Source: Bacillus sp. S3
Lineage (GTDB): Bacteria; Bacillota; Bacilli; Bacillales; Cytobacillaceae
Reading direction: 5' to 3'
Assembly: GCF_005154805.1 (NCBI RefSeq)
Contig: NZ_CP039727.1
Span: 617,501 to 681,500 of the forward strand
Length of the DNA stretch: 64,000 bases
Below, piece after piece: positions 8,817 through 17,722 of this stretch. The translations under genes and the position numbers were made by a program. The notes below the pieces were generated by a model. It searched no databases. It saw nothing but the letters and a program-made list of their open reading frames with translations, and was not told the origin of the DNA. How positions within the stretch are numbered: the first letter of the stretch is position 1; each line of letters opens with the position of its first letter.

Positions 8817-11195
8817 ATGAAGAAGAAGAAGATTGCAGGCCTTTTAGCTGTTAGTTTACTTACCACTGTGCCATGGACTGTCGGGTTTGCTGAGGGACCA
8901 AAATGGACAAATGTCAATGTATATGAAGAGCAGGATGGTAGTAAGTTTAATAGTGAAAACTATGACTTTGTAAAATTCTCACAAATTGGCTCCAAGTTGA
9001 AAGACATTGAAAAACAATCTAACCGTGTAAAGGTTGAGGTTCGAGGTACGTCTGCAGATGGTCATCCTCTTTATGTTGTGACGATTGCTGATCCTGGGGC
9101 ACAGGGGAAGTTTGGTAAAATCCAATCACTTAGAAAACAAATGTTTAAAAACCCTGGCAAAGCTCAGGATTGGATTGCTAACAATCCAGACTTTAAAGTG
9201 CCTATTATGATTAATGGTTCCATTCATGGCACGGAATTTGCTGGATCTGATGCCATTCTCCAGTTAATTGAACGCTTCGCAACCGAAAATGATCAAGAGA
9301 CCAAGAATATTTTGGAGAATAATATACTTATTTTTAACGTCGTTCAAAACCCTGATGGACGTGTGGATGCCACCCGTTTTAACGGGGAAGGAATTGACTT
9401 GAATCGTGACTTCATCACCCAGTCCCAGCCAGAAACGAAAGAAACCGTTGGGCTTATTAAAGAATGGAACCCGATGGTATTCCTTGATACGCATGGATAT
9501 GTGAAAAATTATGGGCCAAACCTACAGGGATTAATCGAGCCATGTACACCGCCGCATAATCCGAACTACGAGTATGATTTATATAACAAGTGGGCTTATC
9601 AGCAGGCAGAAGCAATGGAAGCCCAAATAATGAAAGAAAAGGGTCAATTCTCGGATAGCAGCCTATATCAAAATATGGAAGGAGTCTACGTTCCACAGCG
9701 TGATGACGCTGATGGATGGGATGATTATCCGCCAATCTTCACCCCGATGTACGCGATGTACCATGGTGCATATGGACATACCTTAGAAACGCCAACGAAT
9801 GATTGGAATGGCGTCCGCTGGATGTATAACGCTATTATGGGTGCGCTTAATTTCGCGACGGAGAACAAGCAGGCAATGATTACTGACCAAATTGAAATGT
9901 TTAAACGCGGGATTAATTTTGATCATCCATTCCACAAGGATGGCTTCTTCCCGAAAGCCTATATCCTTCCAGTCGATGAAAAAGACCCTACTGTCACGCA
10001 TAAAGCGGTCAATCATTTAATGAATAATGACATTGATGTGGTTCAAGCGCCGAAAGCATTTGTTGTCGATGGAAAAACATATCCTAAAGGAACGTTCATC
10101 GTAAAGATGGACCAGGCAAAGGCTGGATTAGCGAACACGATGCTTTGGGACGGGGAAGACATCTCAAACGATACGGCTGCGATGTATGATATTTCAGCAT
10201 GGAGCTTGCCGGAGCTTTGGGGCTTTGAAGCAATACCGACACAAAGTTCTGTCGACGTGATAACAACAAAGGTCAACAACATTAATGAACAAGGTTCAGT
10301 TACGGGCAAAGGTCCATACCTGATTCCGAACAGTTCTGTCAAATCTATCGAGCTAGTAAATACGCTGCTTCAACAAGGTGTAGCTGTTAAACGTGATACA
10401 AAAGGTGATTTTTACACAGAAGCAGCAGCCAATACGATCTCAGCAGCTGTAAAAACATCTGGTTTGCAGGTGGAAAGCACGGCTAAAGTGCCGGTGGATG
10501 CGGTTGCCTTATCGACCTTAAAAGTAGCGATTTTAAAGGACGGCGGAATGGGGAAAGTTCAGTCCCATAGCGGTACAAAGCTAGCCTTGAAGCGACTTGG
10601 CTTTGATGTAACCGAAGTGACACCGATTGAAGTGGCGGAAAACGGTCTTAATGGTTTTGATGCCTTTGTTTATAGCGGCACGGCTAGCTTGATAACCTCA
10701 AACTTAAGTGCTGCCAACAAGGAATTTGGTTTACAAGACAGGGCACAAGAAGCTAAGTTGAAAGCGAACATTACAGACTTTATTGCCCACGGCGGCAAAT
10801 ATATTGCAGTCGGGTCAAGTGCATCCCAGGCTACGAAAACTCTCGGACTAACGGATGATACCATAAATACAGGCGGGTCCAACAGTAACGGAATTGTGAA
10901 GGTTAACTATGAAGGGACCGGTTTAACTGCCGGCTATGGTCAGGATGATCTAGGGTTTGTCTACCGCCCAACATGGTATACGAATACCGGAAATGATAAA
11001 GTAGTCGCAACCTATGCAAACAGTAACGATTTCTTTGTGGCCGGCCATTGGAGAAATAACAGTGGTGCGAAAGGGCAGGCTGTTATGGTTAAAGAGCAGG
11101 ATAAAGATGTGACATTGATTGGTTTAGAAGCAGGCTTCCGTGACCATACGGATTACTTATTCAGACTATTATCCAATGCGATTTTTGAAAAATAA
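8817..11195 (+). CDS. Secreted M14 zinc carboxypeptidase with C-terminal GATase-like domain
   Basis: A 792-residue exported protein. A signal peptide covers residues 1-25 (KKKK, hydrophobic core, VGFA-EG). The catalytic domain carries the M14 zinc ligands HGTE (His137, Glu140) and His226 in DTHGY, the substrate residues NRD near 197, and the candidate catalytic Glu324 in HTLETP. The C-terminal 220 residues (from STLKVAILKDGGMG) resemble the class I glutamine-amidotransferase-like domain found in some bacterial M14 enzymes. It should remove C-terminal residues from extracellular peptides. The ATG at 8817 follows GGGGGTTAAGG and directly opens the signal peptide. It is convergent with a second, unrelated-looking M14 gene. 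Confidence 0.87.
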   Translation: MKKKKIAGLLAVSLLTTVPWTVGFAEGPKWTNVNVYEEQDGSKFNSENYDFVKFSQIGSKLKDIEKQSNRVKVEVRGTSADGHPLYVVTIADPGAQGKFGKIQSLRKQMFKNPGKAQDWIANNPDFKVPIMINGSIHGTEFAGSDAILQLIERFATENDQETKNILENNILIFNVVQNPDGRVDATRFNGEGIDLNRDFITQSQPETKETVGLIKEWNPMVFLDTHGYVKNYGPNLQGLIEPCTPPHNPNYEYDLYNKWAYQQAEAMEAQIMKEKGQFSDSSLYQNMEGVYVPQRDDADGWDDYPPIFTPMYAMYHGAYGHTLETPTNDWNGVRWMYNAIMGALNFATENKQAMITDQIEMFKRGINFDHPFHKDGFFPKAYILPVDEKDPTVTHKAVNHLMNNDIDVVQAPKAFVVDGKTYPKGTFIVKMDQAKAGLANTMLWDGEDISNDTAAMYDISAWSLPELWGFEAIPTQSSVDVITTKVNNINEQGSVTGKGPYLIPNSSVKSIELVNTLLQQGVAVKRDTKGDFYTEAAANTISAAVKTSGLQVESTAKVPVDAVALSTLKVAILKDGGMGKVQSHSGTKLALKRLGFDVTEVTPIEVAENGLNGFDAFVYSGTASLITSNLSAANKEFGLQDRAQEAKLKANITDFIAHGGKYIAVGSSASQATKTLGLTDDTINTGGSNSNGIVKVNYEGTGLTAGYGQDDLGFVYRPTWYTNTGNDKVVATYANSNDFFVAGHWRNNSGAKGQAVMVKEQDKDVTLIGLEAGFRDHTDYLFRLLSNAIFEK

Positions 11196-11204
11196 GAACG
11201 ATGA

Positions 11205-11240
11205 AAAAGCCTAGTTCAGTGATGGACTGGGCTTCTTTAT
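11205..11240 (+). terminator. Terminator after the first M14 gene
   Basis: AAGCCTAGTTC pairs with GGACTGGGCTT (wobble and one bulge), followed by a T-rich stretch. Confidence 0.65.
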
Positions 11241-11256
11241 ATAAATTTTTATAGTA

Positions 11257-11289
11257 AAAAAAAGAGTTGACCCCTATGAGCCAACTCTC
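11257..11289 (-). terminator. Terminator of the minus-strand M14 gene
   Basis: On the minus strand AGAGTTG and CAACTCT form a seven-base stem, followed by a run of eight T residues (the A tract at 11257-11264 on the plus strand). Confidence 0.75.
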
Positions 11290-11302
11290 CTTGCTAAAAG
11301 AA

Positions 11303-13711
11303 TTACTTGATTGTCAGTGTTACAGTGTTAAAATTATTTCCTTTGCTAATAGGATTGTAGTTTTTCTCAATATTACCTGCTGCGTCAACAGCGAACCAGT
11401 TCAATGTGGACGTTTTACCAATTTTTAAAGTCTCTGCATTTTCTCGGGTTCCGCTTAATTTGAGTTTTGCAGATTGGAAGGTAGGGCGGCTGCCGTCGAG
11501 TGTATAATAGATCGTTGCTGCTTCGCTTGTTTCAAATGCAACCTCAACTGGTCCAGAGAATTTACCATTACCCGGTACAGCTTTTGTGGAAGGCGGCTGT
11601 TTATCTTTAGAATGATTATAGGCTACTTTAATCAAGCCGATCAAACCGTTAGCAAATTCCATGGCCTCTTCATGACCCTCTTGAAATGCTGGCTGGAAAC
11701 CAACTGCTTGCCATCTTTTCGTATCCTTATTCCATAAATCTGCCCCTACTTCGAAGTTCCAGGCATATATTCCCTTTTCATACCATAGGTAGTCCGCAGA
11801 GTTACCTGCTGCAGAGTACAGCACATCAGGAATTGGACCTGTGCGGCTAGGAAGAATGACAGTTCCGCGGTGGTCTTGGATGTCATTTAAAATTTTATCA
11901 GATGCTGCCCAGTAGAAGGCTTCCTCCCCTGCAGATGGACGAGGGAGAGTAACACGGTTTGGATCGTATGAACCAGGCGACCACATAAAGTATCCACCAT
12001 AGCTATGAATATTCATCGCAAACTTAATATTTGGATTTTGATCAGCAAGCCATACTAGATTCCTGGCTTCTGGCTCGGAATTCTCTGCAGGACCAGCGTA
12101 GGTACCACTTCTACATTGTGTAGTCGATGCACCCACATATCCATCAAAAGCTGAACCGACAGTGTGATTGCGGTTAAGGTCAACTCCCCAGGAAGTTCGA
12201 TATCCTGGATCGGATTCAGTGGGACCACAGTAATTGGTCATATTTTTACGTTGACCATTGAAATCATAGAAACTGTAATGGGCTCCATCAGGATTTACTG
12301 ACGGCACAAGGAAAATATCAAGGTTGTTTACCAGTTGCTTCGTTTCGCCATCATGGGCGTAATTGCGTAGTAGTCGTTCTGCTGTTTCAATCGTTACTAG
12401 TGGTGTTACCCACTCGCGGGCATGCTCTTGTGCGTATCCAAGGACACCGGGCTTTGAACCGTCACGGTGCTTCCCGATTCGAATTGCTTTTACGGTAAAC
12501 GGGTCACGAGAAATAGTGGCTGGTGCACTTAAGTCGTCCGTTAATTTCACCGCAGTTGTTGTTGGGGAAACAATTCCGGTTCCGCCAGTGGTGCGATATG
12601 TAATCGCAGACACAAGATTACTTGCATGAGTATTTAGTGCTGCAGCCACTTGGCTTGCTGTACTAGTGACTTTCCCTGTTGAATCGGTAGTCAAATCTAC
12701 TAAAATCTTTTTATCTTCTAGGTTAACTTTCAATGAAGCATTATTGGCCCCTGGATTCTTGAATTCTACCGACACATCATTGCCGCCTTCATGCCCCCAT
12801 GCTTTGGAGGTAACCACAACAGCGGAAGCTTGAGTACCTCCCACTGTTCCTTGTGCAAGACGTCTGTAGCCATTTGTTTTGTTAGGCATATCGATAATTT
12901 CTACTAAATCGGGAAACTCTTTCGCAAGCTTTTCAGCACGTTGATATAATTCGGTTGGATCCATGTAGTGGTCTACAAAATCCTTAACATAGTGTTTTTT
13001 CGGATTACCAGGCTTGTCCGCACCGAGCCATTCCGTAACTGCAGCAGTAGCTGTTCCACCAAGATTACTGTTTATTTTTACAGAAGTAGGAATGGCGTTT
13101 ACAGGTAATTCCAAATAATGATACATGTATTCACCGTAATCAACGAATCTAGTAAGTGTTGCGGATTTTTCAACACCATTCTCGGTCCAAGTTGCCGTGA
13201 GCGCAGTACTCGCTGCTGTACCTGCACTGGATTTCGCTTCGATATACAGGAATGTGCCCGATTGATTTGTAAAATGGTTGGCACGAAGAATTTTTACTGT
13301 GTCCTCAGCGGTGGCCAAATTTGAGGTTAACTGCATAGCTGTTTGCCTTTCTGAGGTTCTGAGATTCCATTCATTTTCAGTAATGATGGTGTCTTTCACT
13401 TTGATGCCAAAGGTTTTCAACATTGCAATCTCTGTTGGTGTGACAACTGCATCCACTTCAAAAATTCCATTGTGTTCATGGGCTCTGTGGGTAAGGTCAA
13501 TACCCAGCTCAAGTAGTTTTTCCTTTGCTTTCTGATTCGGTACCTCTAGTTGAACAATAGAGACTGACTCTTCCTTAGGAATCGGCTGGTCAGCCTGTTC
13601 GACTGCTGCAACCGGAATACTAAGGCCCGGGTAAAAAGTGGAGAATCCTAGTCCGGTAATGGCAGTCATTACTACTAAATTCCTTTTCCATTTCTGTTTT
13701 TTCTTTTTCAC
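11303..13711 (-). CDS. Secreted M14 carboxypeptidase with inserted domain and CHB_HEX_C-like tail
   Basis: An 802-residue exported peptidase. The basic N-terminus (MKKKKQKWKR) and a hydrophobic stretch form the signal peptide. A propeptide-like region and a beta domain follow (about 45-240). The M14 fold is split: GYRR at about 282 leads into an extra ~110-residue segment (about 290-405), before AIRIGKHRDGSKPGVL and the zinc motif HAREW (His430, Glu433), then VDLNRNH and IHSYGG. The last ~90 residues (PPSTKAVPGNGKFSGPVEV, IYYTLDGSRPT) resemble the CHB_HEX_C_1 domain of glycosidases and other secreted enzymes. The GTG at 13711 lies nine bases after GGGGGTG, so it is preferred over the TTG at 13729. 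A carboxypeptidase T-like activity is inferred. Confidence 0.87.
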   Translation of the reverse strand: MKKKKQKWKRNLVVMTAITGLGFSTFYPGLSIPVAAVEQADQPIPKEESVSIVQLEVPNQKAKEKLLELGIDLTHRAHEHNGIFEVDAVVTPTEIAMLKTFGIKVKDTIITENEWNLRTSERQTAMQLTSNLATAEDTVKILRANHFTNQSGTFLYIEAKSSAGTAASTALTATWTENGVEKSATLTRFVDYGEYMYHYLELPVNAIPTSVKINSNLGGTATAAVTEWLGADKPGNPKKHYVKDFVDHYMDPTELYQRAEKLAKEFPDLVEIIDMPNKTNGYRRLAQGTVGGTQASAVVVTSKAWGHEGGNDVSVEFKNPGANNASLKVNLEDKKILVDLTTDSTGKVTSTASQVAAALNTHASNLVSAITYRTTGGTGIVSPTTTAVKLTDDLSAPATISRDPFTVKAIRIGKHRDGSKPGVLGYAQEHAREWVTPLVTIETAERLLRNYAHDGETKQLVNNLDIFLVPSVNPDGAHYSFYDFNGQRKNMTNYCGPTESDPGYRTSWGVDLNRNHTVGSAFDGYVGASTTQCRSGTYAGPAENSEPEARNLVWLADQNPNIKFAMNIHSYGGYFMWSPGSYDPNRVTLPRPSAGEEAFYWAASDKILNDIQDHRGTVILPSRTGPIPDVLYSAAGNSADYLWYEKGIYAWNFEVGADLWNKDTKRWQAVGFQPAFQEGHEEAMEFANGLIGLIKVAYNHSKDKQPPSTKAVPGNGKFSGPVEVAFETSEAATIYYTLDGSRPTFQSAKLKLSGTRENAETLKIGKTSTLNWFAVDAAGNIEKNYNPISKGNNFNTVTLTIK

Positions 13712-14173
13712 CAAAAACTGCACCCCCAAAATGCATAGAATTTTAATACAAGCTTATTGTAAATGGAATGTTCATAATATCTTGTCGTAAAATCAGAGGC
13801 AGTAAAAAATTCGCTCTACAAAAAGTTTTATTGGGAAAATAAAATACTTTATGTCAAAAGATTAAAATTTGGGCTGTTTTTCCTATTTAAAAAGTACTGT
13901 GCTATCCGAAAAATCTAATAATTTTAGGGGTATAAAATAGCTATATTATATATCAAAATAATTTCCACAAAATGTATATCGATTATTAGCTGTTTTTTTT
14001 GTTAAATATTGTTGCTTTATGTGTAGTTTTGTAAAAGGAAAGTTGTCATACATTTTATAGGGATTGCGGCATCTATTGATAAAAAACCATTAAATGCCTA
14101 TCAACCTTTGTGCCAGTCCAACATTAAATAAAGAAAGGAAGTTTCACTTTATTATGAATAGGGATGATGGGGA
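13712..14173. other. AT-rich intergenic region
   Basis: About 460 very AT-rich bases between the minus-strand M14 gene and a small zinc-ribbon gene. It must contain the promoters of both. I see no unambiguous -35/-10 pair, repeat or conserved RNA structure. Confidence 0.4.
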
Positions 14174-14332
14174 ATGGCAAAAAGAAACCGGGGAAAAACA
14201 ATCAGCTACCTGCCTTCAAATGGCCGGGGGACATGCCCGCTGTGTGAACGAACAGGAATAAAGCTTCTCTACTCACACAAAACAGACACAAACCAAACTA
14301 TCAAAGTCTGCAAAAACTGCCGTCATAAATAA
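14174..14332 (+). CDS. 52-residue zinc-ribbon protein
   Basis: A small open reading frame of 52 codons that begins MAKRNRGKTISYLPSNGRGT. It carries two CxxC knuckles (Cys21-Cys24 in CPLC and Cys46-Cys49 in CKNC), the pattern of a treble-clef or zinc-ribbon fold. It is rich in Lys/Arg and could contact nucleic acid or ribosomes. I recognise no named family. The coding nature is supported by the paired cysteine motifs and by a strong terminator that begins at the stop codon. The ribosome site is weak (GGGG close to the ATG). Confidence 0.65.
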   Translation: MAKRNRGKTISYLPSNGRGTCPLCERTGIKLLYSHKTDTNQTIKVCKNCRHK

Positions 14333-14367
14333 AAGGATTGGGCAATGAAGATTGCCCAATCCTTTTT
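14331..14367 (+). terminator. Strong rho-independent terminator
   Basis: A sixteen-base perfect stem (14331-14346 with 14351-14366) has a GAAG loop and ends in TTTTT. It starts at the stop codon of the zinc-ribbon gene. Confidence 0.92.
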
Positions 14368-14465
14368 GTATGCCGATGGAAATAGATTATTATTTTCTTG
14401 CCTTTCATACCAAAATAAATCAAAAACGTTTGTTTGATCGTCAAGTTACATTTAATTTTAACCGA

Positions 14466-14517
14466 TTGTTAACCTAATAATAATTTAGTTGACAATTTGC
14501 TCTTCACGCTTTATTTT
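14466..14517 (+). promoter_or_regulatory. Candidate BirA operator overlapping the bioY promoter
   Basis: TTGTTAACC (14466-14474) and AGTTGACAA (14487-14495) form an imperfect inverted repeat with a 12-base spacer, like the biotin operator halves TTGTTAACC/GGTTAACAA. The right half contains a TTGACA (14489-14494) that could be the -35 box, with TATTTT at 14512 as a weak -10. The spacer is shorter than in classical bio operators, so the assignment is tentative. Confidence 0.5.
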
Positions 14518-14560
14518 AGATTTATAACTATCGATAATATTTTAGGGTGGGAGAATGAAT

Positions 14561-15154
14561 ATGAAGAAGTTTAGGGCACTTGATTTAACGCTTGCCGGAA
14601 TGTTTGTGGCACTGATGGCCATTGGAGCCAATATTACAACAATCGCTCCTTTTTTACAGGTAGGGGGTGTGCCAATAACGCTGCAAACCTTTTTTGCTAT
14701 TTTAGCAGGAGCGATTTTGGGCAGCCGCTTAGGGTCAATAGCAATGACAGTTTATATGTTAGTGGGCTTTGTAGGGGTTCCAGTTTTTGCTGGCTTTATC
14801 GGAGGGCCCTCTATCATCTTCCGGCCTACCTTTGGCTTTATTCTTTCCTATATTTTCACTGCATTTATCATAGGAAAAATAGTTGAAAAGAAGAAAACTA
14901 TGTCTGCCTTTATCATTGCATCACTAATCGGAATGGTGGTCAACTACTTATTCGGTACAAACTGGATGTACTATGCCTATAAACTTTGGGCAGCAGCACC
15001 AGACGGATTTACCTACAAAATGGCATGGCTCTGGATGATAGCCCCACTGCCAAAGGATATCATCCTAGCCATCTTCGCAGGAATCATGGCCCACCGCCTA
15101 GAAAAAACCGTCCTCTCAAAAGGACATTTCAAACATATAAAACGTGCTTCATAA
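14561..15154 (+). CDS. bioY: Biotin transporter BioY
   Basis: A 197-residue, six-helix S component of the BioY family. Characteristic stretches are the N-terminal LTLAGMFVALMAIGANI, the GGVPITLQTFFAILAGAILGSRLG segment and the GGPSIIFRPTFGFI motif. It binds biotin in the membrane and works with a shared or solo ECF module. No ATPase genes are adjacent, so it probably uses a distant EcfAA'T or acts alone. GGGTGGGAG lies seven bases before the ATG at 14561; the ATG at 14555 is too close. It is monocistronic, with a putative BirA operator upstream and a repeat plus terminator downstream. Confidence 0.92.
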   Translation: MKKFRALDLTLAGMFVALMAIGANITTIAPFLQVGGVPITLQTFFAILAGAILGSRLGSIAMTVYMLVGFVGVPVFAGFIGGPSIIFRPTFGFILSYIFTAFIIGKIVEKKKTMSAFIIASLIGMVVNYLFGTNWMYYAYKLWAAAPDGFTYKMAWLWMIAPLPKDIILAIFAGIMAHRLEKTVLSKGHFKHIKRAS

Positions 15155-15158
15155 CTTA

Positions 15159-15206
15159 ATGGTGTCAGGCACCATAAAAAGACACTTTCCACGTAGGGTG
15201 GACACG
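15159..15206. repeat. GGTGTCAGGCACC-family repeat, copy 4 (single outer arm)
   Basis: ATGGTGTCAGGCACCAT is a self-complementary left arm. It is followed by degenerate GACACTTTCCAC and GGTGGACAC modules. It lies a few bases after the bioY stop codon. Confidence 0.85.
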
Positions 15207-15226
15207 AAATAGAATTCTCATGAAAT

Positions 15227-15254
15227 AGAAGCGGCGCTGCCGCTTCTTTTTTTT
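15227..15254 (+). terminator. Terminator after bioY
   Basis: AGAAGCGGC-GCT-GCCGCTTCT is a nine-base perfect stem with a three-base loop, followed by a run of T residues. Confidence 0.9.
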
Positions 15255-15379
15255 ATCCCCATTGATGCTAGATTTTTCAGGGGTTCTACTACCTGGAAAG
15301 TTCATACATTGTCATATTTCTGAGAATTTGTTAAATTATATCAGTATATCAAAAAAAGAGGTAGAAAAGGAGTGAGTAA

Positions 15380-16807
15380 ATGAAAATAATTGAAAGTTTT
15401 GTGAATGGGACAAATACTTTACTTTGGTCATATGTTCTAATCATTTTATTAATTGGTTCCGGTCTTTATTTTACTTTTCGTACAAAGTTTGTCCAGTTTC
15501 GAATGGTAGGAGAGATGTTCCGCCTTATGGGTGAAGGGGCAACGGGGGATAAGAAAGGAATATCCTCTTTCCAAGCCTTTTGTATTAGTACGGCTTCACG
15601 CGTAGGAACCGGGAATCTTGCAGGTGTAGCGATTGCCATCACAACTGGCGGCCCGGGAGCCGTATTCTGGATGTGGTTGATCGCTTTGATTGGGTCAGCT
15701 TCCGCTTTTGTGGAAAGTACACTTGCGCAAATCTTTAAGGTGAAAGATGGGGACACGTTCCGAGGCGGACCAGCTTATTATATGGAAAAGGCGCTGAACG
15801 CCCGATGGATGGGAATCACTTTCGCGGTTTTAATTTCACTTACTTTTGGACTTGCCTTCAACTCTGTACAAGCGAACACAATTACAAGCTCGTTAAATAA
15901 TTCTTTTGGCTTCAATAAAACCGTGATTGCAATTGTCTTGTCCGTTATTACGGCGGTCATTATTTTTGGCGGTCTTAAACGGATTGCTAAAGTGGCTGAG
16001 TGGATGGTTCCGATCATGGCAGGAGCTTACATTTTAATTGCTTTATATATAATGGTAACAAACTTATCTGAAATTCCAGGTGTCTTTAAATTAATTTTTG
16101 AAAGTGCCTTTGGCTTTAAAGAAGCAGCGGGTGGAGCACTTGGTGCCGCTATGATGAACGGAATTAAACGCGGATTGTTTTCAAACGAAGCAGGTATGGG
16201 TAGCGCACCGAACGCTGCAGCGACAGCAAATGTCAGCCATCCTGTCAAACAAGGTTTAATTCAGTCCCTTGGTGTATTTGTTGATACACTCGTGATTTGC
16301 AGCTCGACTGCGTTTATCATCCTTTTATCAGGTCTATATACGTCTAAAGAGGGGAACGGCATTATCTTGACGCAAAATGCGCTTGAGGGGTCATTAGGAT
16401 CATGGGCCGGTATTTTCCTTACGTTCATCGTATTCCTATTTGCCTTCAGTTCTGTTGTGGGGAATTACTATTACGGTGAATCAAATATTGAATTTATGAA
16501 AAATAACAAGGTTGTCTTAAACCTATATCGTATCGCTGTTGTTGGTATGGTCGCTTTCGGCTCGTTGGCGGAGTTAAGCTTTGTCTGGAGCCTTGCCGAT
16601 TTATTCATGGGATTAATGGCTATTATTAACTTAATCGCAATTATTCTACTTGGAAAAATAGCTTTCGCCGCGCTTGCAGATTACAAAAAGCAAAAAGCAA
16701 ATGGCCAAAACCCAGTATTCTATTCCTCAAATATCGAAGGGCTTACAAACTTAGAAGCATGGGAAGAAGCCCCAACAAAAGCAATTCAAAAGAAAAAACT
16801 AGGCTAA
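15380..16807 (+). CDS. alsT: Sodium:alanine (AGCS family) symporter
   Basis: A 475-residue transporter of the alanine or glycine:cation symporter family. Landmarks are SFQAFCISTASRVGTGNLAGVAIAI with GGPGAVFWMW, the FRGGPAYYMEKAL loop and KRGLFSNEAGMGSAPNAAATA, a strongly conserved AGCS signature. It imports alanine, glycine or glutamine with Na+ across the cytoplasmic membrane. The start has AAAGGAGTGAGTAA before it. It stands alone, followed by a perfect palindromic repeat. Which of the several Bacillus AGCS paralogs this represents cannot be told from the sequence. Confidence 0.88.
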   Translation: MKIIESFVNGTNTLLWSYVLIILLIGSGLYFTFRTKFVQFRMVGEMFRLMGEGATGDKKGISSFQAFCISTASRVGTGNLAGVAIAITTGGPGAVFWMWLIALIGSASAFVESTLAQIFKVKDGDTFRGGPAYYMEKALNARWMGITFAVLISLTFGLAFNSVQANTITSSLNNSFGFNKTVIAIVLSVITAVIIFGGLKRIAKVAEWMVPIMAGAYILIALYIMVTNLSEIPGVFKLIFESAFGFKEAAGGALGAAMMNGIKRGLFSNEAGMGSAPNAAATANVSHPVKQGLIQSLGVFVDTLVICSSTAFIILLSGLYTSKEGNGIILTQNALEGSLGSWAGIFLTFIVFLFAFSSVVGNYYYGESNIEFMKNNKVVLNLYRIAVVGMVAFGSLAELSFVWSLADLFMGLMAIINLIAIILLGKIAFAALADYKKQKANGQNPVFYSSNIEGLTNLEAWEEAPTKAIQKKKLG

Positions 16808-16824
16808 TATTGTGGAAATAGTGG

Positions 16825-16865
16825 AAAGGGTGTCAGGCACCGCCTGGCGGTGCCTGACACCCTTT
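16825..16865. repeat. GGTGTCAGGCACC-family repeat, copy 5 (perfect 20-1-20 palindrome)
   Basis: AAAGGGTGTCAGGCACCGCC, one T, then the exact reverse complement. This is the shortest and most perfect copy and has no inner GTGGACA module. It lies 18 bases after the symporter stop. Confidence 0.95.
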
Positions 16866-16881
16866 CTAATATGATCAGGTG

Positions 16882-16917
16882 AAAAAGCTAGTGCTCTAAA
16901 GGTGCTTGCTTTTTTTG
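16882..16917 (+). terminator. Probable terminator after the symporter gene
   Basis: AAAAAGC-T-AGTGC can pair with GGTGCT-T-GCTTTTT, including two wobble pairs and one mismatch, and ends in seven T residues. Confidence 0.55.
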
Positions 16918-16996
16918 TGGATGTTATGGGTGTAATTATTGTAATAATTTTACAATTCTTTTTCCTTCATTAGGATAATATCATTAGGATAAGGAT

Positions 16997-17494
16997 ATGT
17001 CTGAAACGGATTGGAGTCAGTTCATGAAGGAAGAAATGTATATGAAGATGGCGGTGGAAATTGCCTACGAAAACGTAATAACAAACGGCGGCGGTCCGTT
17101 CGGGGCCATAGTGGTTAAAAACGGGCAGATTATTAGTACTGGACAAAACCAGGTGACCCTAATAAATGATCCGACTGCACACGCTGAGATGCAAGCTATT
17201 CGGACCGCATGTAAGGTATTGAATAGCTATCAATTAACAGGCTGTGAGCTATATACAAGTTGTGAACCCTGCCCAATGTGCCTTGGGGCAATCTATTGGT
17301 CAAGACTAAAAGTAGTATACTATGGTTGTACAAATGAAGATGCGGCAAAAATTGGATTTGATGACCAATTTATCTATAAACAACTAAACATACCTCCGGA
17401 TCAGCGAAGCATCCCAATGTATCGAATCCTCCCGCCGAATACGTATGCACCATTCAACGCCTGGATCAGCAAACCGAATAAGAAGAATTATTAG
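16997..17494 (+). CDS. guaD: Guanine deaminase (nucleoside/CMP-dCMP deaminase fold)
   Basis: A 165-residue zinc-dependent deaminase. The active-site motifs are HAEMQAI (zinc ligand and catalytic Glu) and PCPMCLGAIYWSRL (two zinc Cys). The SxxDDAAKIGFDDQFIYKQL-like segment and the C-terminal tail closely resemble B. subtilis GuaD, which converts guanine to xanthine in purine salvage. The start is ambiguous. The ATG at 16997 has AAGGAT close before it. The ATGs at 17024 or 17042 would give a protein nearer the usual ~156 residues, the latter with AAGGAAG upstream. It is monocistronic, and its TAG stop directly touches the following repeat. Confidence 0.85.
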   Translation: MSETDWSQFMKEEMYMKMAVEIAYENVITNGGGPFGAIVVKNGQIISTGQNQVTLINDPTAHAEMQAIRTACKVLNSYQLTGCELYTSCEPCPMCLGAIYWSRLKVVYYGCTNEDAAKIGFDDQFIYKQLNIPPDQRSIPMYRILPPNTYAPFNAWISKPNKKNY

Positions 17495-17544
17495 AGGGTG
17501 TCAGGCACCACTTGTGGACAGTTGTCTTTGTCATGTGGACATTC
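17495..17544. repeat. GGTGTCAGGCACC-family repeat, copy 6 (single outer arm)
   Basis: AGGGTGTCAGGCACCA is followed by GTGGACA, a TTGTC module and a final ATGTGGACAT. It begins at the guaD stop codon. Confidence 0.85.
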
Positions 17545-17551
17545 AGGGAGT

Positions 17552-17586
17552 AAAAAAGCGTTATCCTTTTGGATAATGCTTTTTTT
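17552..17586 (+). terminator. Terminator after guaD
   Basis: AAAAAGC-G-TTATCC pairs with GGATAA-T-GCTTTTT around a TTTT loop, followed by further T residues. Confidence 0.88.
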
Positions 17587-17666
17587 GTTGTTGTTCCTTT
17601 TTTGTTCAAACGTCCGCCCCTAATTATGTTTGAAAAGTCAAACTAATATTGTTTTTTATTTCCAAA

Positions 17667-17696
17667 TATAATATACTACATTACAACACTAATGTA
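17667..17696 (+). promoter_or_regulatory. Promoter -10 and GntR-type operator of the ytr-like operon
   Basis: TATAAT at 17667-17672 is followed at 17677-17696 by a perfect inverted repeat TACATTA-N6-TAATGTA. This would cover the predicted transcription start, a typical place for an autorepressor of the YtrA/GntR class. The -35 is not clear. Confidence 0.65.
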
Positions 17697-17722
17697 CTAT
17701 GTTAGAGGAAGGAGGGAAAGGA

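Noticed and set aside
12363..12629. Plus-strand open frames inside the minus-strand M14 gene
   Set aside because: They are shadows of the M14 reading frame, whose zinc motifs and domains are clearly real.
16861..16996. Purine riboswitch upstream of guaD
   Set aside because: No paired three-way junction or conserved loop sequences could be found; only a wobble-rich terminator of the preceding gene is present.
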